Origin: CAIVPM01 sp049242885
GTDB lineage: Bacteria > Bacteroidota > Bacteroidia > Chitinophagales > Chitinophagaceae
Reading direction: 5' to 3'
DNA length: 19,552 nucleotides
Assembly: GCA_049242885.1 (NCBI GenBank)
Contig: JBMLOQ010000034.1
Span: forward strand, 1 to 19,552
Shown: piece after piece, positions 1 to 7,815 of the stretch
Layout: every line of letters starts with the position of its first letter
Numbering within the stretch: position 1 is the first letter of the stretch
Program-made: the position numbers and the translations under genes
The notes under the pieces: generated by a model
Databases searched by the model: none
Seen by the model: the letters and a program-made list of their open reading frames with translations, nothing else
What the model was told of the DNA's origin: nothing

Positions 1-10
1 ACATATTTTT

Positions 11-60
11 TCTCACAAAGAAACTAAGGATACAAAGTACACTAAGTGTATTTTACAAAG
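11..60. repeat. Short interspersed ACAAAG/ACTAAG repeat at the 3' end of the sigma-partner gene
   Basis: Near-identical hexamers alternate here: ACAAAG at 15-20, ACTAAG at 23-28, ACAAAG at 32-37, ACTAAG at 41-46 and ACAAAG again at 55-60, with steps of 8, 9, 9 and 14 bases. The last unit overlaps the end of the coding region on the minus strand. Similar CTTTGT/CTTAGT strings are, as I recall, common intergenic repeats in Bacteroidota genomes, but I cannot check this. A small palindrome (TACACTAAGTGTA, 37-49) is embedded in it; it lacks a clear T-run, so I do not call it a terminator. The repeat may continue to the left of the window. Confidence 0.4.
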
Positions 61-757
61 TTCCTTCTACAGTTTGTTCTACTACAATATTTTGTTTTAA
101 ATAATTTTCTAATTCTTCATCGCTAACAATTTCTAAATTTTCGTCTACATTAAACAACTTTTGTGACTCAATATTTACTGGTTCAACTGTTGGATTATTA
201 AATGCAACAGTATTGTTAACGCCTTTTTGCAACTCCTCTAAACTTATATTTTCTACACTTTTCTCTATATTGGTTTGTTTAGCAACTACATGCTCTTTCT
301 TTATTGAATTGCTCTGAAAAACTTTAAAACCTGCTACAGATAAAAAAATAATCACAGCAGCTGCACTAGAATATTGTATTACCCGTTTTATGCTAATTAT
401 TTTGGCTTTGGGCACTTGCAAGTTTAAGCTATCAAAATAATTTTGTGGCACATTGTACACATTAACCTTTGGCATACTAGCCAATGTAGGTGCAATATCT
501 TTTAGCTCATCACCATAAGGTGACGTTTGTTGCTTAATTTTTTGTAAAATTTGGCTACTCAGCCCTTCAAAATAACCTTTTGGCAACGTATATTCTGTTC
601 CAACTTTTTGCTTTGTACTTTGCTTAACTAATTGTAAACCAGCATCTTCTAACCCAAAAAAGTAATCTTTAGGTACAGTAAACATATTGCCATTTAGCCC
701 AATTAAACTTGGAGCAATTTCTTGTAATTCTTGTTGTATGTATAAGGCTTGTGCCAT
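53..757 (-). CDS. Probable anti-sigma factor: single-pass membrane protein with VPxxYF repeats
   Basis: This 234-residue protein follows the ECF sigma gene on the same strand after a 37-base gap, so the two are probably co-transcribed. One hydrophobic segment at about residues 127-147 would place residues 1-126 in the cytoplasm and the rest in the periplasm. The cytoplasmic part carries three copies of an aromatic motif: FTVPKDYFFGL (26-36), YTLPKGYFEGL (56-66) and YNVPQNYFDSL (101-111). The first and third are preceded by an IAPSL/IAPTL block (14-18 and 88-92). The C-terminal part is acidic, ending with a DEELENYL stretch. There is no zinc-binding anti-sigma (ZAS) HxxxCxxC motif and no FecR domain. 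Position and topology suggest it holds or modulates the sigma factor, with the repeats as a possible binding surface. That role is inferred from context; the sequence family is not one I can name. Confidence 0.6.
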   Translation of the reverse strand: MAQALYIQQELQEIAPSLIGLNGNMFTVPKDYFFGLEDAGLQLVKQSTKQKVGTEYTLPKGYFEGLSSQILQKIKQQTSPYGDELKDIAPTLASMPKVNVYNVPQNYFDSLNLQVPKAKIISIKRVIQYSSAAAVIIFLSVAGFKVFQSNSIKKEHVVAKQTNIEKSVENISLEELQKGVNNTVAFNNPTVEPVNIESQKLFNVDENLEIVSDEELENYLKQNIVVEQTVEGTL

Positions 758-794
758 GATTTGTTTATTACAGACTATTTATTTGTTAAAAAGT

Positions 795-1340
795 TTAACA
801 GTTTCTTATAAAATCTTCAATTTTTTTTGCTGCATGATGGTAACTAGCTTTTAATGCCCCTTCGCTAGTTTCTAAAACTCTACTCATTTCTTCGTAAGGC
901 AATTCATCGTAATACCTTAAGTTGAACACTAATCTTTGTTTTTCGGGCAATTGCTGAATGGCTAATTGCAACTTCCACTCCAACTTGTTTGCATCAAAAT
1001 TTTCCGAGGCTTTTATTTTATCTTCTAAGCCACTATCTTCATCATCTAAACTAACAGATACACGTCGTTTTTGTTTTTCCAAATGGGTTAAACATTCATT
1101 AGTTGCAATCCTATACAACCAAGTGTATAATTGACTATCTTCTCTAAAATTATCCAACCCACCCCACACTTTTATAAACATATTTTGCAGTACATCATTT
1201 GCATCTTCATGATCAACCACCATTCGTCGAATATGCCAATACAAGCGTTCTTGATATTTTTTTAAAATGCCTGTAAAAGCCTTTTCCTTAGTTGCAGCAT
1301 CTTTAAACTGCAACAGCAACGCTTTATCGTTTACATCCAT
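795..1340 (-). CDS. ECF-type RNA polymerase sigma-70 factor
   Basis: The 181-residue length and two-domain layout are typical of extracytoplasmic-function sigma factors, which direct RNA polymerase to a small regulon. Region 2 covers about residues 25-90 and contains the core-binding helix (HEDANDVLQNMFIKVW, 44-59) and the -10 recognition segment ending YTWLYRIATNECL (72-84). An acidic linker (about 98-112) follows. Region 4 (about 122-178) has the LPEKQRLVFNLRYYDELPYE segment (131-150) and a helix-turn-helix for -35 recognition. The membrane protein encoded immediately downstream is its likely regulator. I saw no TAnnTTTG box just upstream of the gene, so it may use its own promoter type, but that is speculation. 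The target genes cannot be told from this window. Confidence 0.93.
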   Translation of the reverse strand: MDVNDKALLLQFKDAATKEKAFTGILKKYQERLYWHIRRMVVDHEDANDVLQNMFIKVWGGLDNFREDSQLYTWLYRIATNECLTHLEKQKRRVSVSLDDEDSGLEDKIKASENFDANKLEWKLQLAIQQLPEKQRLVFNLRYYDELPYEEMSRVLETSEGALKASYHHAAKKIEDFIRNC

Positions 1341-1488
1341 GTGAGTGATTTTTTAACAATATAATAGATACAAATTTGAGCAATTAGTTTAATTGAAATA
1401 CTTTCTTTTTTGAAATTTACTTGTAGGCATTAGAAAAACTGATTCTATTTATTGGCAATATTTTCTTTCCAAAAAATTATTAAACCAT

Positions 1489-1496
1489 TACATTTG
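1489..1496 (+). promoter_or_regulatory. Candidate -7 promoter box for the esterase gene
   Basis: TACATTTG matches the Bacteroidota -7 consensus TAnnTTTG exactly and lies about 30 bases before the esterase start codon, leaving room for a short leader. I found no TTTG-like -33 element at the expected distance, so the call rests on the -7 box and its position alone. Confidence 0.35.
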
Positions 1497-1525
1497 AACT
1501 TTAACATCATTAAAAAATACTTGGT

Positions 1526-2257
1526 ATGCATAAACAAGAAACCTCGTGGTTTAGCCCTGCTTTAAACAAAGAAATGCCCATTGTAAGTTATGGAAGTTTT
1601 GGCTTTGCTTTACTGCTAATACCAACTGCTGCTGCAGACTATAAAGAGTATGAACGTTTTCAAATGATTGATGCACTTGCACCATATATAAATGCTGGTA
1701 AACTTAAAGTATTTAGCATAAATAGTATCAATACAGAAAGTTGGATGAATAATCAAATGGAACCAAGCCATAAAGCTATTAGGCAAAACCAATTTAATGA
1801 ATACGTATTTAATGAAGTAATTCCATACATAAGAACCCATACTAGTAACGAAACTTTTGTGTACACCTGTGGTGCAAGCTTTGGAGCTTTGCATGCAATG
1901 AATTTATTTTTAAAACGCCCCGATATTATTAATGGTTGTATTAGCATGAGTGGGGTTTATGATTTAAGTGAATACACCAAAGGATTTTGGGACAATCAAG
2001 TGTATTTTAACAGTCCATACCATTACATTCCAAACCTACACGATAGTTGGTATTTAGATAAAATAAAAAGCAGCCATCATATACACATTTATACAGGTGG
2101 AGGAAACTTTGAGGACCCTGAAGCCAACAAACGATTTAGTCAGGTATTGTGGGATAAGGGTATTTGGCACGAACTTGATGTGTGGGGTGCAGATATTCAC
2201 CATGATTGGCCTACTTGGAGAGCCATGCTTCCTTTTATTATTGATAAAAAATTTTAA
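1526..2257 (+). CDS. Alpha/beta-hydrolase-fold esterase (esterase-D-like, COG4947 type)
   Basis: The 243-residue protein has the nucleophile elbow GASFGA (116-121), with Ser118 as probable nucleophile. It is followed by a segment on the same fold, RPDIINGCISMSGVYDLSEY (131-150). Near the C-terminus the block GADIHHDWPTWR (221-232) supplies the probable catalytic His (225 or 226), and an acidic residue around 196-197 could be the acid. There is no signal peptide, so it is probably cytoplasmic. The C-terminal HDWPxWR pattern is typical of small carboxylesterases related to esterase D, which hydrolyse short esters. The real substrate is unknown. The DUF1905/YdeI gene starts 6 bases after this stop, so the two form an operon. 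Confidence 0.8.
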   Translation: MHKQETSWFSPALNKEMPIVSYGSFGFALLLIPTAAADYKEYERFQMIDALAPYINAGKLKVFSINSINTESWMNNQMEPSHKAIRQNQFNEYVFNEVIPYIRTHTSNETFVYTCGASFGALHAMNLFLKRPDIINGCISMSGVYDLSEYTKGFWDNQVYFNSPYHYIPNLHDSWYLDKIKSSHHIHIYTGGGNFEDPEANKRFSQVLWDKGIWHELDVWGADIHHDWPTWRAMLPFIIDKKF

Positions 2258-2263
2258 TGCTTT

Positions 2264-2761
2264 ATGGTAAGCTTTGATACAGTTGTAAAAAAGTTTGCTG
2301 AAAAGGGCGAAAAAACTGGCTGGACGTATATTGAAATACCTTCAAATATTGCACAACAACTAAAACCGAATTTTAAAAAAAGCTTTAGAGTAAAAGGTTT
2401 TATTAACAAAGAATCTATAGAAGCCATTGCTTTGTTACCTATGGGTGAAGGCAATTTTATACTAGCTTTAAATAACAATCTAAGAAAAAGGTTAAACTTA
2501 AGAAGTTCTGATGAAGTTAGCCTTAATTTAGAAGTTGATGCATCCATATATCAATTAAATAATGATTTAGTGGAATGCTTAAAAGATGACCCTTTGGTTT
2601 CAGAAACTTTTTACAAAATGCCTCGCAGTCATCAAAATTATTATAGCAAATGGATAGAACAGGCTAAAACAGAAAAAAGTATTAGTAATAGAATTACTAA
2701 AGTAATTATTGGGCTGAGTAAAAAACTAAGTTTTGCCGAAACTATAAAACAAAAAAGTTAA
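2264..2761 (+). CDS. DUF1905 and YdeI/OmpD-associated-like two-domain protein
   Basis: The 165-residue protein combines an N-terminal DUF1905 beta-barrel-like domain (about residues 3-95, with the GWTYIEIP segment at 19-26 and the LNNNLRKRLNLRSSDEV stretch at 69-85) and a C-terminal YdeI-type helical domain. The latter contains MPRSHQNYYSKWIEQAKTEK (119-138), followed by RITKVIIGLSKK (143-154). This pairing is common in Bacteroidota. YdeI homologues have been linked to stress or peptide resistance in enterobacteria, but no enzymatic activity is established. It starts 6 bases after the esterase stop. The first ATG in the gap (2257) is in another frame, so 2264 is the start. The ABC permease gene follows after 54 bases and may be in the same transcript. 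Confidence 0.78.
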   Translation: MVSFDTVVKKFAEKGEKTGWTYIEIPSNIAQQLKPNFKKSFRVKGFINKESIEAIALLPMGEGNFILALNNNLRKRLNLRSSDEVSLNLEVDASIYQLNNDLVECLKDDPLVSETFYKMPRSHQNYYSKWIEQAKTEKSISNRITKVIIGLSKKLSFAETIKQKS

Positions 2762-2815
2762 TACTGCTAAACAACAATAAGCAACTATTCTTGTTATTTG
2801 TATTATAATTTATAC

Positions 2816-3703
2816 ATGAGCATTTTCTTTGTTACTGCAATAATATTAGGCTGTTGTTTATCCATTCTTAGTTTGGGTATTTTTTTAGGTATAAAAATTT
2901 TCAACATTCCAGATATTACAACAGATGGCAGCTACACATTTGGAGCTGTAATTACTGGTGTTTTAATGCTTCAAAACATTTCTTTATTTATAATTCTACC
3001 ATTAAGTATTTTAGGGGGTGCAATAGCAGGCTGTTTTACTGGTTTTATTCATACAAAATTTAAAGTACAACCATTATTGGCTGGCATTTTGGTTATGACT
3101 GGATTTTATTCCATAAATCTAGCAATTATGGGAAAATCAAACTTGCCACTACTTAATGTTTCTCATTTTTTTAATACACAAATTATAAAAATTGGAAACG
3201 ACACTTTTAGCGAACCCTTTAATCAACTTCTCATTTGCTTGTTAATTGTTGGGCTAATTATTTTTTTACTCAATTATTTTTTAAAAACTGATATGGGTTT
3301 GGCTTTAAGAGCTACTGGCAACAACGAATCTATGGCAAATGCAGTAGGCATAAATACAAATTCTAAAAAAATATTAGGCTTAGCAATTGGCAATGGATGT
3401 ATTGCTTTAAGTGGCTTTTTAGTAGCACAATACCAAGGTTTTATAGATGTAAACATGGGCATTGGTATTGTAATTACTGGTTTGGGTAGTGTACTTATTG
3501 CCAACACATTTATTAAATGGTTTGGTGTACATAATTTGTTACTTCAATTATGCTGTGTTGTGTTTGGTAGTATAGTTTTTCAACTTGTTTTAGCTATTAC
3601 ACTTACACTTGGTGTAGATACCATTTATTTAAAATTAATTACAGCATTAATTGTGCTGAGCATTGTTGCATTTTCTAACTCAAAAAATCAGCAAGCATTA
3701 TGA
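2816..3703 (+). CDS. ABC transporter permease, TrpY-like (COG4120 type)
   Basis: A very hydrophobic inner-membrane protein of 295 residues with about eight predicted membrane segments. It resembles permeases of the BPD_transp_2 superfamily (branched-chain amino acid, sugar and nucleoside importers). The region 'IPDITTDGSYTFGA' near the N-terminus and the loop ALRATGNNESMANAVGIN are diagnostic of the small family that includes the tryptophan transporter TrpXYZ. The reading frame opens at a TTG at 2798, but the ATG at 2816 gives the better N-terminus, directly before the first membrane segment. Its stop codon overlaps the ATPase start (ATGA at 3700-3703), indicating translational coupling. No periplasmic binding protein gene is adjacent, so it is either encoded elsewhere or lost. 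The substrate is not known. Confidence 0.83.
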   Translation: MSIFFVTAIILGCCLSILSLGIFLGIKIFNIPDITTDGSYTFGAVITGVLMLQNISLFIILPLSILGGAIAGCFTGFIHTKFKVQPLLAGILVMTGFYSINLAIMGKSNLPLLNVSHFFNTQIIKIGNDTFSEPFNQLLICLLIVGLIIFLLNYFLKTDMGLALRATGNNESMANAVGINTNSKKILGLAIGNGCIALSGFLVAQYQGFIDVNMGIGIVITGLGSVLIANTFIKWFGVHNLLLQLCCVVFGSIVFQLVLAITLTLGVDTIYLKLITALIVLSIVAFSNSKNQQAL

Positions 3704-4446
3704 TACAGTTAGAAAATATAACAGTACAAGTAAATAAAGGCTTAGCAACGGAGCAAACTATTTTAAACAATTTAAGTGCTAGTTTTAAAGCACAAAGCTT
3801 TACTGTAATAGTTGGAGCAAATGGCTCAGGAAAATCTACACTGTTAAACACCATAGCTGGTAATATTATTTGTAAAGATGGGGTTGTTTTGCTTGATGGG
3901 AATGATGTAACCAAACTTCCAGATTATAAAAGAAGCCGATGGATTGCTAGAGTTTTTCAAAATCCCCTAGAAGGTACTGCACCTAACTTAACTATCATTG
4001 AAAATTGTAGATTAGCTGCATTAAGAACAAAAAATAAATACCTGAAAATTGGCATTAAAAAAAGTTTTGAAAATCACATCAAAAATCAATTGGCTATTTT
4101 AGAAATGGGTTTAGAAAACAAACTCAATACACTTGTAGGAAATTTAAGTGGTGGTCAAAGACAAGCTCTTACGCTAATTATGAGTGTGCTTGATGATTGC
4201 AACATTTTATTGCTTGATGAACCAACGGCAGCCTTAGATCCCAAAACTGCCAATACCATCATGGAACTTTCTAACAAGCTGATAAAGCAATATCAATTAA
4301 CTGCCATTATGGTAACACACAACTTAAAAGATGCACATGCTTATGGCAACAGAATTATTCAGTTACAAGAAGGAAAAATTGTAAAGGATATAGAAGGAGA
4401 AGCAAAACAGCAATTAACTAGCGAAGCTATGTTTAATTGGTTTTGA
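3700..4446 (+). CDS. ABC transporter ATP-binding protein, TrpZ-like (COG1101 type)
   Basis: The 248-residue ATPase energises the overlapping permease. All motifs are present: Walker A GANGSGKST (39-47), Q-loop Gln87, signature LSGGQ (149-153), Walker B ILLLDEP (169-175) and H-loop His207. The block VFQNPLEGTAPNLTIIEN (85-102) is characteristic of the TrpZ/COG1101 group and separates it from generic LivF/LivG ATPases. It starts in a 4-base ATGA overlap with the permease stop. The gene ends 15 bases before the stop of the convergent LD-carboxypeptidase gene, leaving no room for a conventional terminator. With only the permease next to it, this is two thirds of an importer. Confidence 0.92.
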   Translation: MIQLENITVQVNKGLATEQTILNNLSASFKAQSFTVIVGANGSGKSTLLNTIAGNIICKDGVVLLDGNDVTKLPDYKRSRWIARVFQNPLEGTAPNLTIIENCRLAALRTKNKYLKIGIKKSFENHIKNQLAILEMGLENKLNTLVGNLSGGQRQALTLIMSVLDDCNILLLDEPTAALDPKTANTIMELSNKLIKQYQLTAIMVTHNLKDAHAYGNRIIQLQEGKIVKDIEGEAKQQLTSEAMFNWF

Positions 4447-4461
4447 TGTAAGCATATTTGT

Positions 4462-5370
4462 CTATGTAACTTCTTTAAGTATTACATTGTTTTTAGTAAT
4501 TTTTAATTGATAAGTTACACCAATTTTTAAAGCTACATTTTCTACATCGTGGCTTACAGGAAAATTAAAACATACTGGAAAATTATATTCGCTAATGTGA
4601 CTATGTATTATTTCATATACTGTTTGTCCAAAAGGAATTGTGGTATCTTTTAACTCTGTAAAACCCCCAATAATTAACCCTGCTAAATCTTTAAAAACAC
4701 CTCCATGTTTTAGTTGCAAAAACATTCTATCAATATTATACAAATACTCGCCTACATCTTCTAAAAACAAAATTTTACCCTTAGTTTTTGCCGCAGCAGT
4801 TGTACCTTGTAAATGAGCTAAAATACAAAGATTACCACCTACTAATTCAGCAGTTATATCACCAACTTTATTAAATACATGTGGTAAGCAATAATATGGA
4901 CTTGATGGTCCTTTTATTGCATTTAATAAAGATTGCACATACTTATTTTTATAGCCATCGTTATTAAAAGCATTTACCATTGGTGCATGTAAAGTGGCTA
5001 TTTTTATTTGAGCATTTATATAACTATGCAAAACTGTAATATCACTAAAACCAATTATCCATTTAGGGCTTTTAATAAACTTTTTAAAATTGATTTTTTT
5101 AAAAATTCTACTTAAACCATATCCTCCTCTACCACATAAAATGGCAAAAATGCTATCGTCATCAAGCATAGTTTGCAAATCATTTAAACGCTCTTCATCA
5201 GTTCCAGAAAAATAGTTGTTTTGGTTGCCCACAGTTTTGCCAAGCACAACATTATAACCTGCTTTCTTAAGAACAGATACGCAGGTTTTGGTATTTTCTA
5301 AAGGCATATAACCACTTGTACAAACTATGCCAATGGTGTTCCCTTTTTTTAAATATGGAGGTATAATCAT
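4462..5370 (-). CDS. LD-carboxypeptidase (peptidase S66, LdcA/MccF family)
   Basis: S66 enzymes remove the terminal D-alanine from tetrapeptides released from peptidoglycan, so the peptide can be recycled; MccF members cleave toxic nucleotide-peptides instead. This 302-residue protein has the whole serine triad in its usual context: Ser109 in GFSDITVLH (107-115), Glu204 in FLEDVGE (202-208) and His274 in FPVSHDVENVALKIG (270-284). The RGGYG motif (81-85) is also present. No signal peptide is visible, as expected for the cytoplasmic enzyme. It starts 4 bases after the gltX stop and is probably translated from the gltX transcript. LdcA versus MccF cannot be decided from sequence alone; LdcA is the default. 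Confidence 0.9.
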   Translation of the reverse strand: MIIPPYLKKGNTIGIVCTSGYMPLENTKTCVSVLKKAGYNVVLGKTVGNQNNYFSGTDEERLNDLQTMLDDDSIFAILCGRGGYGLSRIFKKINFKKFIKSPKWIIGFSDITVLHSYINAQIKIATLHAPMVNAFNNDGYKNKYVQSLLNAIKGPSSPYYCLPHVFNKVGDITAELVGGNLCILAHLQGTTAAAKTKGKILFLEDVGEYLYNIDRMFLQLKHGGVFKDLAGLIIGGFTELKDTTIPFGQTVYEIIHSHISEYNFPVCFNFPVSHDVENVALKIGVTYQLKITKNNVILKEVT

Positions 5371-5374
5371 TTAA

Positions 5375-6886
5375 CTAAGATAGTTGATGAACTACTGTAC
5401 TAATTCTATGAGCAACTTCAGCTTTTGAAAGCAAACATGCAATTTCAAAAACACCTGGTCCAAACTTTCCGCCTACAAGCATTATTCTTAAAGGCATCAT
5501 TACTTCCCCAACTTTAATATTGTGTAAAGCTGCTAAAGCTTTAAAAGCTATTTCAGCTTCTAGAGGCTGCCAAACCATTTCTTCTAACGATTCAATAAAT
5601 TTTTCAAAGAATTGCTTTTTTGTTTCATCCCATTTTGGTTGTATCGATGCAATATCGAAGCTTGTTGGTGTGTTATAAAAGTACTGAGTTTGTTCTACAA
5701 AATCATTCAAAAAAGTACATCTATCCTTTACTAAGTTTATTAATGTTTTTAGTTTTATTTTATCTTCAACATCAATATTGTTAGCAATCAATATGGGTTC
5801 TACATTCAATGTTAAATCTTCAATGCTCAGTTTCTTAATCCATTCTTTATTAAAATGTTTGGCTTTTTCGTAATCAAATTTTGCTCCACCTTTATGCACC
5901 CTTTCCAAGCTAAATTTTTCAATTAATTCATCTATCGTGAAAATTTCTTGTTCTGTTCCATCATTCCAACCCAACATGGCCAGCATATTAATAAATGCTT
6001 CAGGCAAAAAACCACGTTCTTTAAATCCAATGGTTTTCTCGTTGCTTTTGGGATCTTGCCAATCCATCGCAAATACAGGAAATCCCAATCTTTCTCCATC
6101 TCTTTTGCTTAACTTACCATTACCATCTGGTTTTAATATCAATGGAAGATGAGCCCATTTTGGCATATTTTCTAACCCAAATAAATGCTCCCACAAAAAC
6201 ACATGTACTGGAGCACTAGGCAACCACTCTTCACCTCTAAAAGCATGTGTAATTTGCATTAAATAATCATCTACCACAACTGCTAAATGATAAGTTGGCA
6301 TTCCATCTGCCTTCAACAAAACTTTATCGTCCACTTGAGTAGTATCAAATTGTACTTCGCCTCTTATTAAATCGTGTAAATGTATAGTATTGTTGGGTTG
6401 CAGCTTTACACGTATTACAAAAGGTGTATTATTTTCGAGTAAAGTATTTACTTCGGATTCACTTAAAGTAATTGAATTTTTTAAAGTGTTTCTTGTAGTA
6501 CTATTGTATTGAAAATTGGGAATATTTTTACGTTGTTCATCTAAATCCTCAGGTGTATCAAAGGCATAATAAGCTAATCCTTTTTCCACCAATTGCAAAG
6601 CATATTGTTTGTAACTTTCTTTTCTTTCACTTTGTCTATAAGGAGCGTGAGGGCCACCATGTAAAACACTTTCATTAGGCTGTAATCCACACCATTCTAA
6701 TGTTTTAAAAATGTATGCTTCTGCACCTTCTACAAATCTTGTTTGGTCGGTATCTTCAATTCTTACAATAAAATCACCATTATGTTTTTTTGCAAATAAA
6801 TAGTTGTATAAAACGGTTCTTACACCTCCCAAGTGAAGACCTCCTGTTGGGCTTGGTGCAAAACGAACTCTCACTTTTTTTTCCAT
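5375..6886 (-). CDS. gltX: Glutamyl-tRNA synthetase
   Basis: This class I aminoacyl-tRNA synthetase charges tRNA(Glu) with glutamate in the cytoplasm. The 503-residue length is normal. The HIGH-equivalent motif is PSPTGGLHLGG (11-21), followed by the RIEDTDQTR active-site stretch (42-50), and the KMSKS-equivalent is KLSKR (258-262). The Rossmann domain is followed by an anticodon-binding helical region up to the C-terminus. It is the first gene of a two-gene operon with the LD-carboxypeptidase (4-base gap). An exact TATATTTG promoter box ends only 4 bases before the ATG, so the transcript may be leaderless or nearly so. Confidence 0.97.
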   Translation of the reverse strand: MEKKVRVRFAPSPTGGLHLGGVRTVLYNYLFAKKHNGDFIVRIEDTDQTRFVEGAEAYIFKTLEWCGLQPNESVLHGGPHAPYRQSERKESYKQYALQLVEKGLAYYAFDTPEDLDEQRKNIPNFQYNSTTRNTLKNSITLSESEVNTLLENNTPFVIRVKLQPNNTIHLHDLIRGEVQFDTTQVDDKVLLKADGMPTYHLAVVVDDYLMQITHAFRGEEWLPSAPVHVFLWEHLFGLENMPKWAHLPLILKPDGNGKLSKRDGERLGFPVFAMDWQDPKSNEKTIGFKERGFLPEAFINMLAMLGWNDGTEQEIFTIDELIEKFSLERVHKGGAKFDYEKAKHFNKEWIKKLSIEDLTLNVEPILIANNIDVEDKIKLKTLINLVKDRCTFLNDFVEQTQYFYNTPTSFDIASIQPKWDETKKQFFEKFIESLEEMVWQPLEAEIAFKALAALHNIKVGEVMMPLRIMLVGGKFGPGVFEIACLLSKAEVAHRISTVVHQLS

Positions 6887-6890
6887 GTGG

Positions 6891-6898
6891 CAAATATA
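6891..6898 (-). promoter_or_regulatory. Candidate -7 box for gltX, 4 bases before the start codon
   Basis: Read on the minus strand the sequence is TATATTTG, an exact match to the Bacteroidota -7 consensus TAnnTTTG, followed by CCAC and then the gltX ATG. The transcription start would fall at or just before the start codon. I found no TTG or TTTG at the usual -33 distance, so this may still be chance in A+T-rich DNA. Confidence 0.4.
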
Positions 6899-6979
6899 GT
6901 ATTGTTGAATCTTGCTGATTTATTGATACAATAAATTGAACTAGTTTTTTGTGTAATTAAAAGGGAATGCCATTTTAAT

Positions 6980-7714
6980 TTATCCATACAATTCCAAATG
7001 AATATCATGCTTATCGTATCCAAAACTTAAAATTCTTTGCTTGGCTTCATCTATCATATTTTTCCAGCCACATAAGTAAAATGTAGCAGGACTTATAGTT
7101 TCATTTACTTTATTACTTTCAATTATACTTTCATAAACTCCATGAACATAGCCTTTACTAGCCCAATCATCAACCAAACCTTCTCGTGAAAAAGCAGGTT
7201 TATAATAAAAATTAGATAGTTTGCTTTGCAGAGATAATAATTCATCTTTATACAAACAATCTTCAAACTTTCTACATCCAAAAACCAAATAAATATTTTT
7301 ATGATTTATGTTATTGCTGTACAAGTAGTTTACCATACTTCTAAAAGGGGCTACCCCAGTGCCTGTGCATATTAAATACAAATCTTTATCAATAGTTTGT
7401 GGTAAAACAAATTTTCCTTGAGGCCCTCTTATGTTAAGCATTGTACCTACCACAACTTCATTAAAAAGGTAAGTAGTTCCTGCACCACCTTCAAGCCATA
7501 CAATTACTAGCTCAAACACATTGCTATTGTTTGGGCTACTGGCAATACTGTAACTACGCCAACGCTTATTTTTTTGCTCGTGAATTGGTAAATCTAAGGT
7601 TACAAATTGGCCAGGTTCGAAATTAAAAACCTCATTTACTTCTATAAAAAATTTTTTTGTAGCAGGTGCTGCTTGTTCTATTGCAATTACCTTACCTTGC
7701 TGCCATGGTAGCAT
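6980..7714 (-). CDS. Ferredoxin-NADP-reductase-type flavoprotein oxidoreductase
   Basis: The 244-residue protein has the two domains of the FNR superfamily. The N-terminal FAD-binding barrel carries RSYSIASSP (53-61) and GPQGKF (97-102). The C-terminal NAD(P)-binding domain carries GTGVAPFRSM (118-127), the FGCRKFEDCLYKDEL block (145-159), and CGWKNMIDEA (215-224), ending in ELYG. No plant-type or other iron-sulfur domain is fused, so it passes electrons between NAD(P)H and a separate partner such as ferredoxin or flavodoxin. It is a single-gene unit, diverging from the DUF2452 gene across 101 bases. Direction and cofactor preference are not readable from sequence. Confidence 0.85.
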   Translation of the reverse strand: MLPWQQGKVIAIEQAAPATKKFFIEVNEVFNFEPGQFVTLDLPIHEQKNKRWRSYSIASSPNNSNVFELVIVWLEGGAGTTYLFNEVVVGTMLNIRGPQGKFVLPQTIDKDLYLICTGTGVAPFRSMVNYLYSNNINHKNIYLVFGCRKFEDCLYKDELLSLQSKLSNFYYKPAFSREGLVDDWASKGYVHGVYESIIESNKVNETISPATFYLCGWKNMIDEAKQRILSFGYDKHDIHLELYG

Positions 7715-7727
7715 AAAATCATTTTTG

Positions 7728-7756
7728 TAAATATATGATTTAGGCTATAGTACAAA
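7728..7756 (-). promoter_or_regulatory. Candidate promoter for the flavoprotein reductase gene
   Basis: On the minus strand TTTG (7753-7756), a 17-base spacer and TATATTTA (7728-7735) resemble the Bacteroidota -33/-7 pair TTTG and TAnnTTTG with one mismatch in the last base. The box ends 13 bases before the start codon, implying a very short leader. Confidence 0.35.
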
Positions 7757-7769
7757 CAAAATGTTTCGT

Positions 7770-7799
7770 TTTGGTGTTATAGTGTTGTAAATAAATTTT
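7770..7799 (+). promoter_or_regulatory. Candidate promoter for the DUF2452 gene
   Basis: TTTG (7770-7773), an 18-base spacer and TAAATTTT (7792-7799) resemble the Bacteroidota -33/-7 pair with one mismatch. The -7-like element is 16 bases before the ATG. It diverges from the candidate promoter on the opposite strand in the same 101-base gap. Confidence 0.3.
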
Positions 7800-7815
7800 A
7801 GTTCAAAACTTAATA

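Noticed and set aside
37..49. Palindrome TACACTAAGTGTA as a terminator for the sigma operon
   Set aside because: The usable stem is only five pairs and no T-run follows on the minus strand; it is better explained as part of the short repeat.
2798..2815. TTG start for the ABC permease
   Set aside because: It would add six residues that no part of the family needs; the ATG at 2816 directly precedes the first membrane segment.
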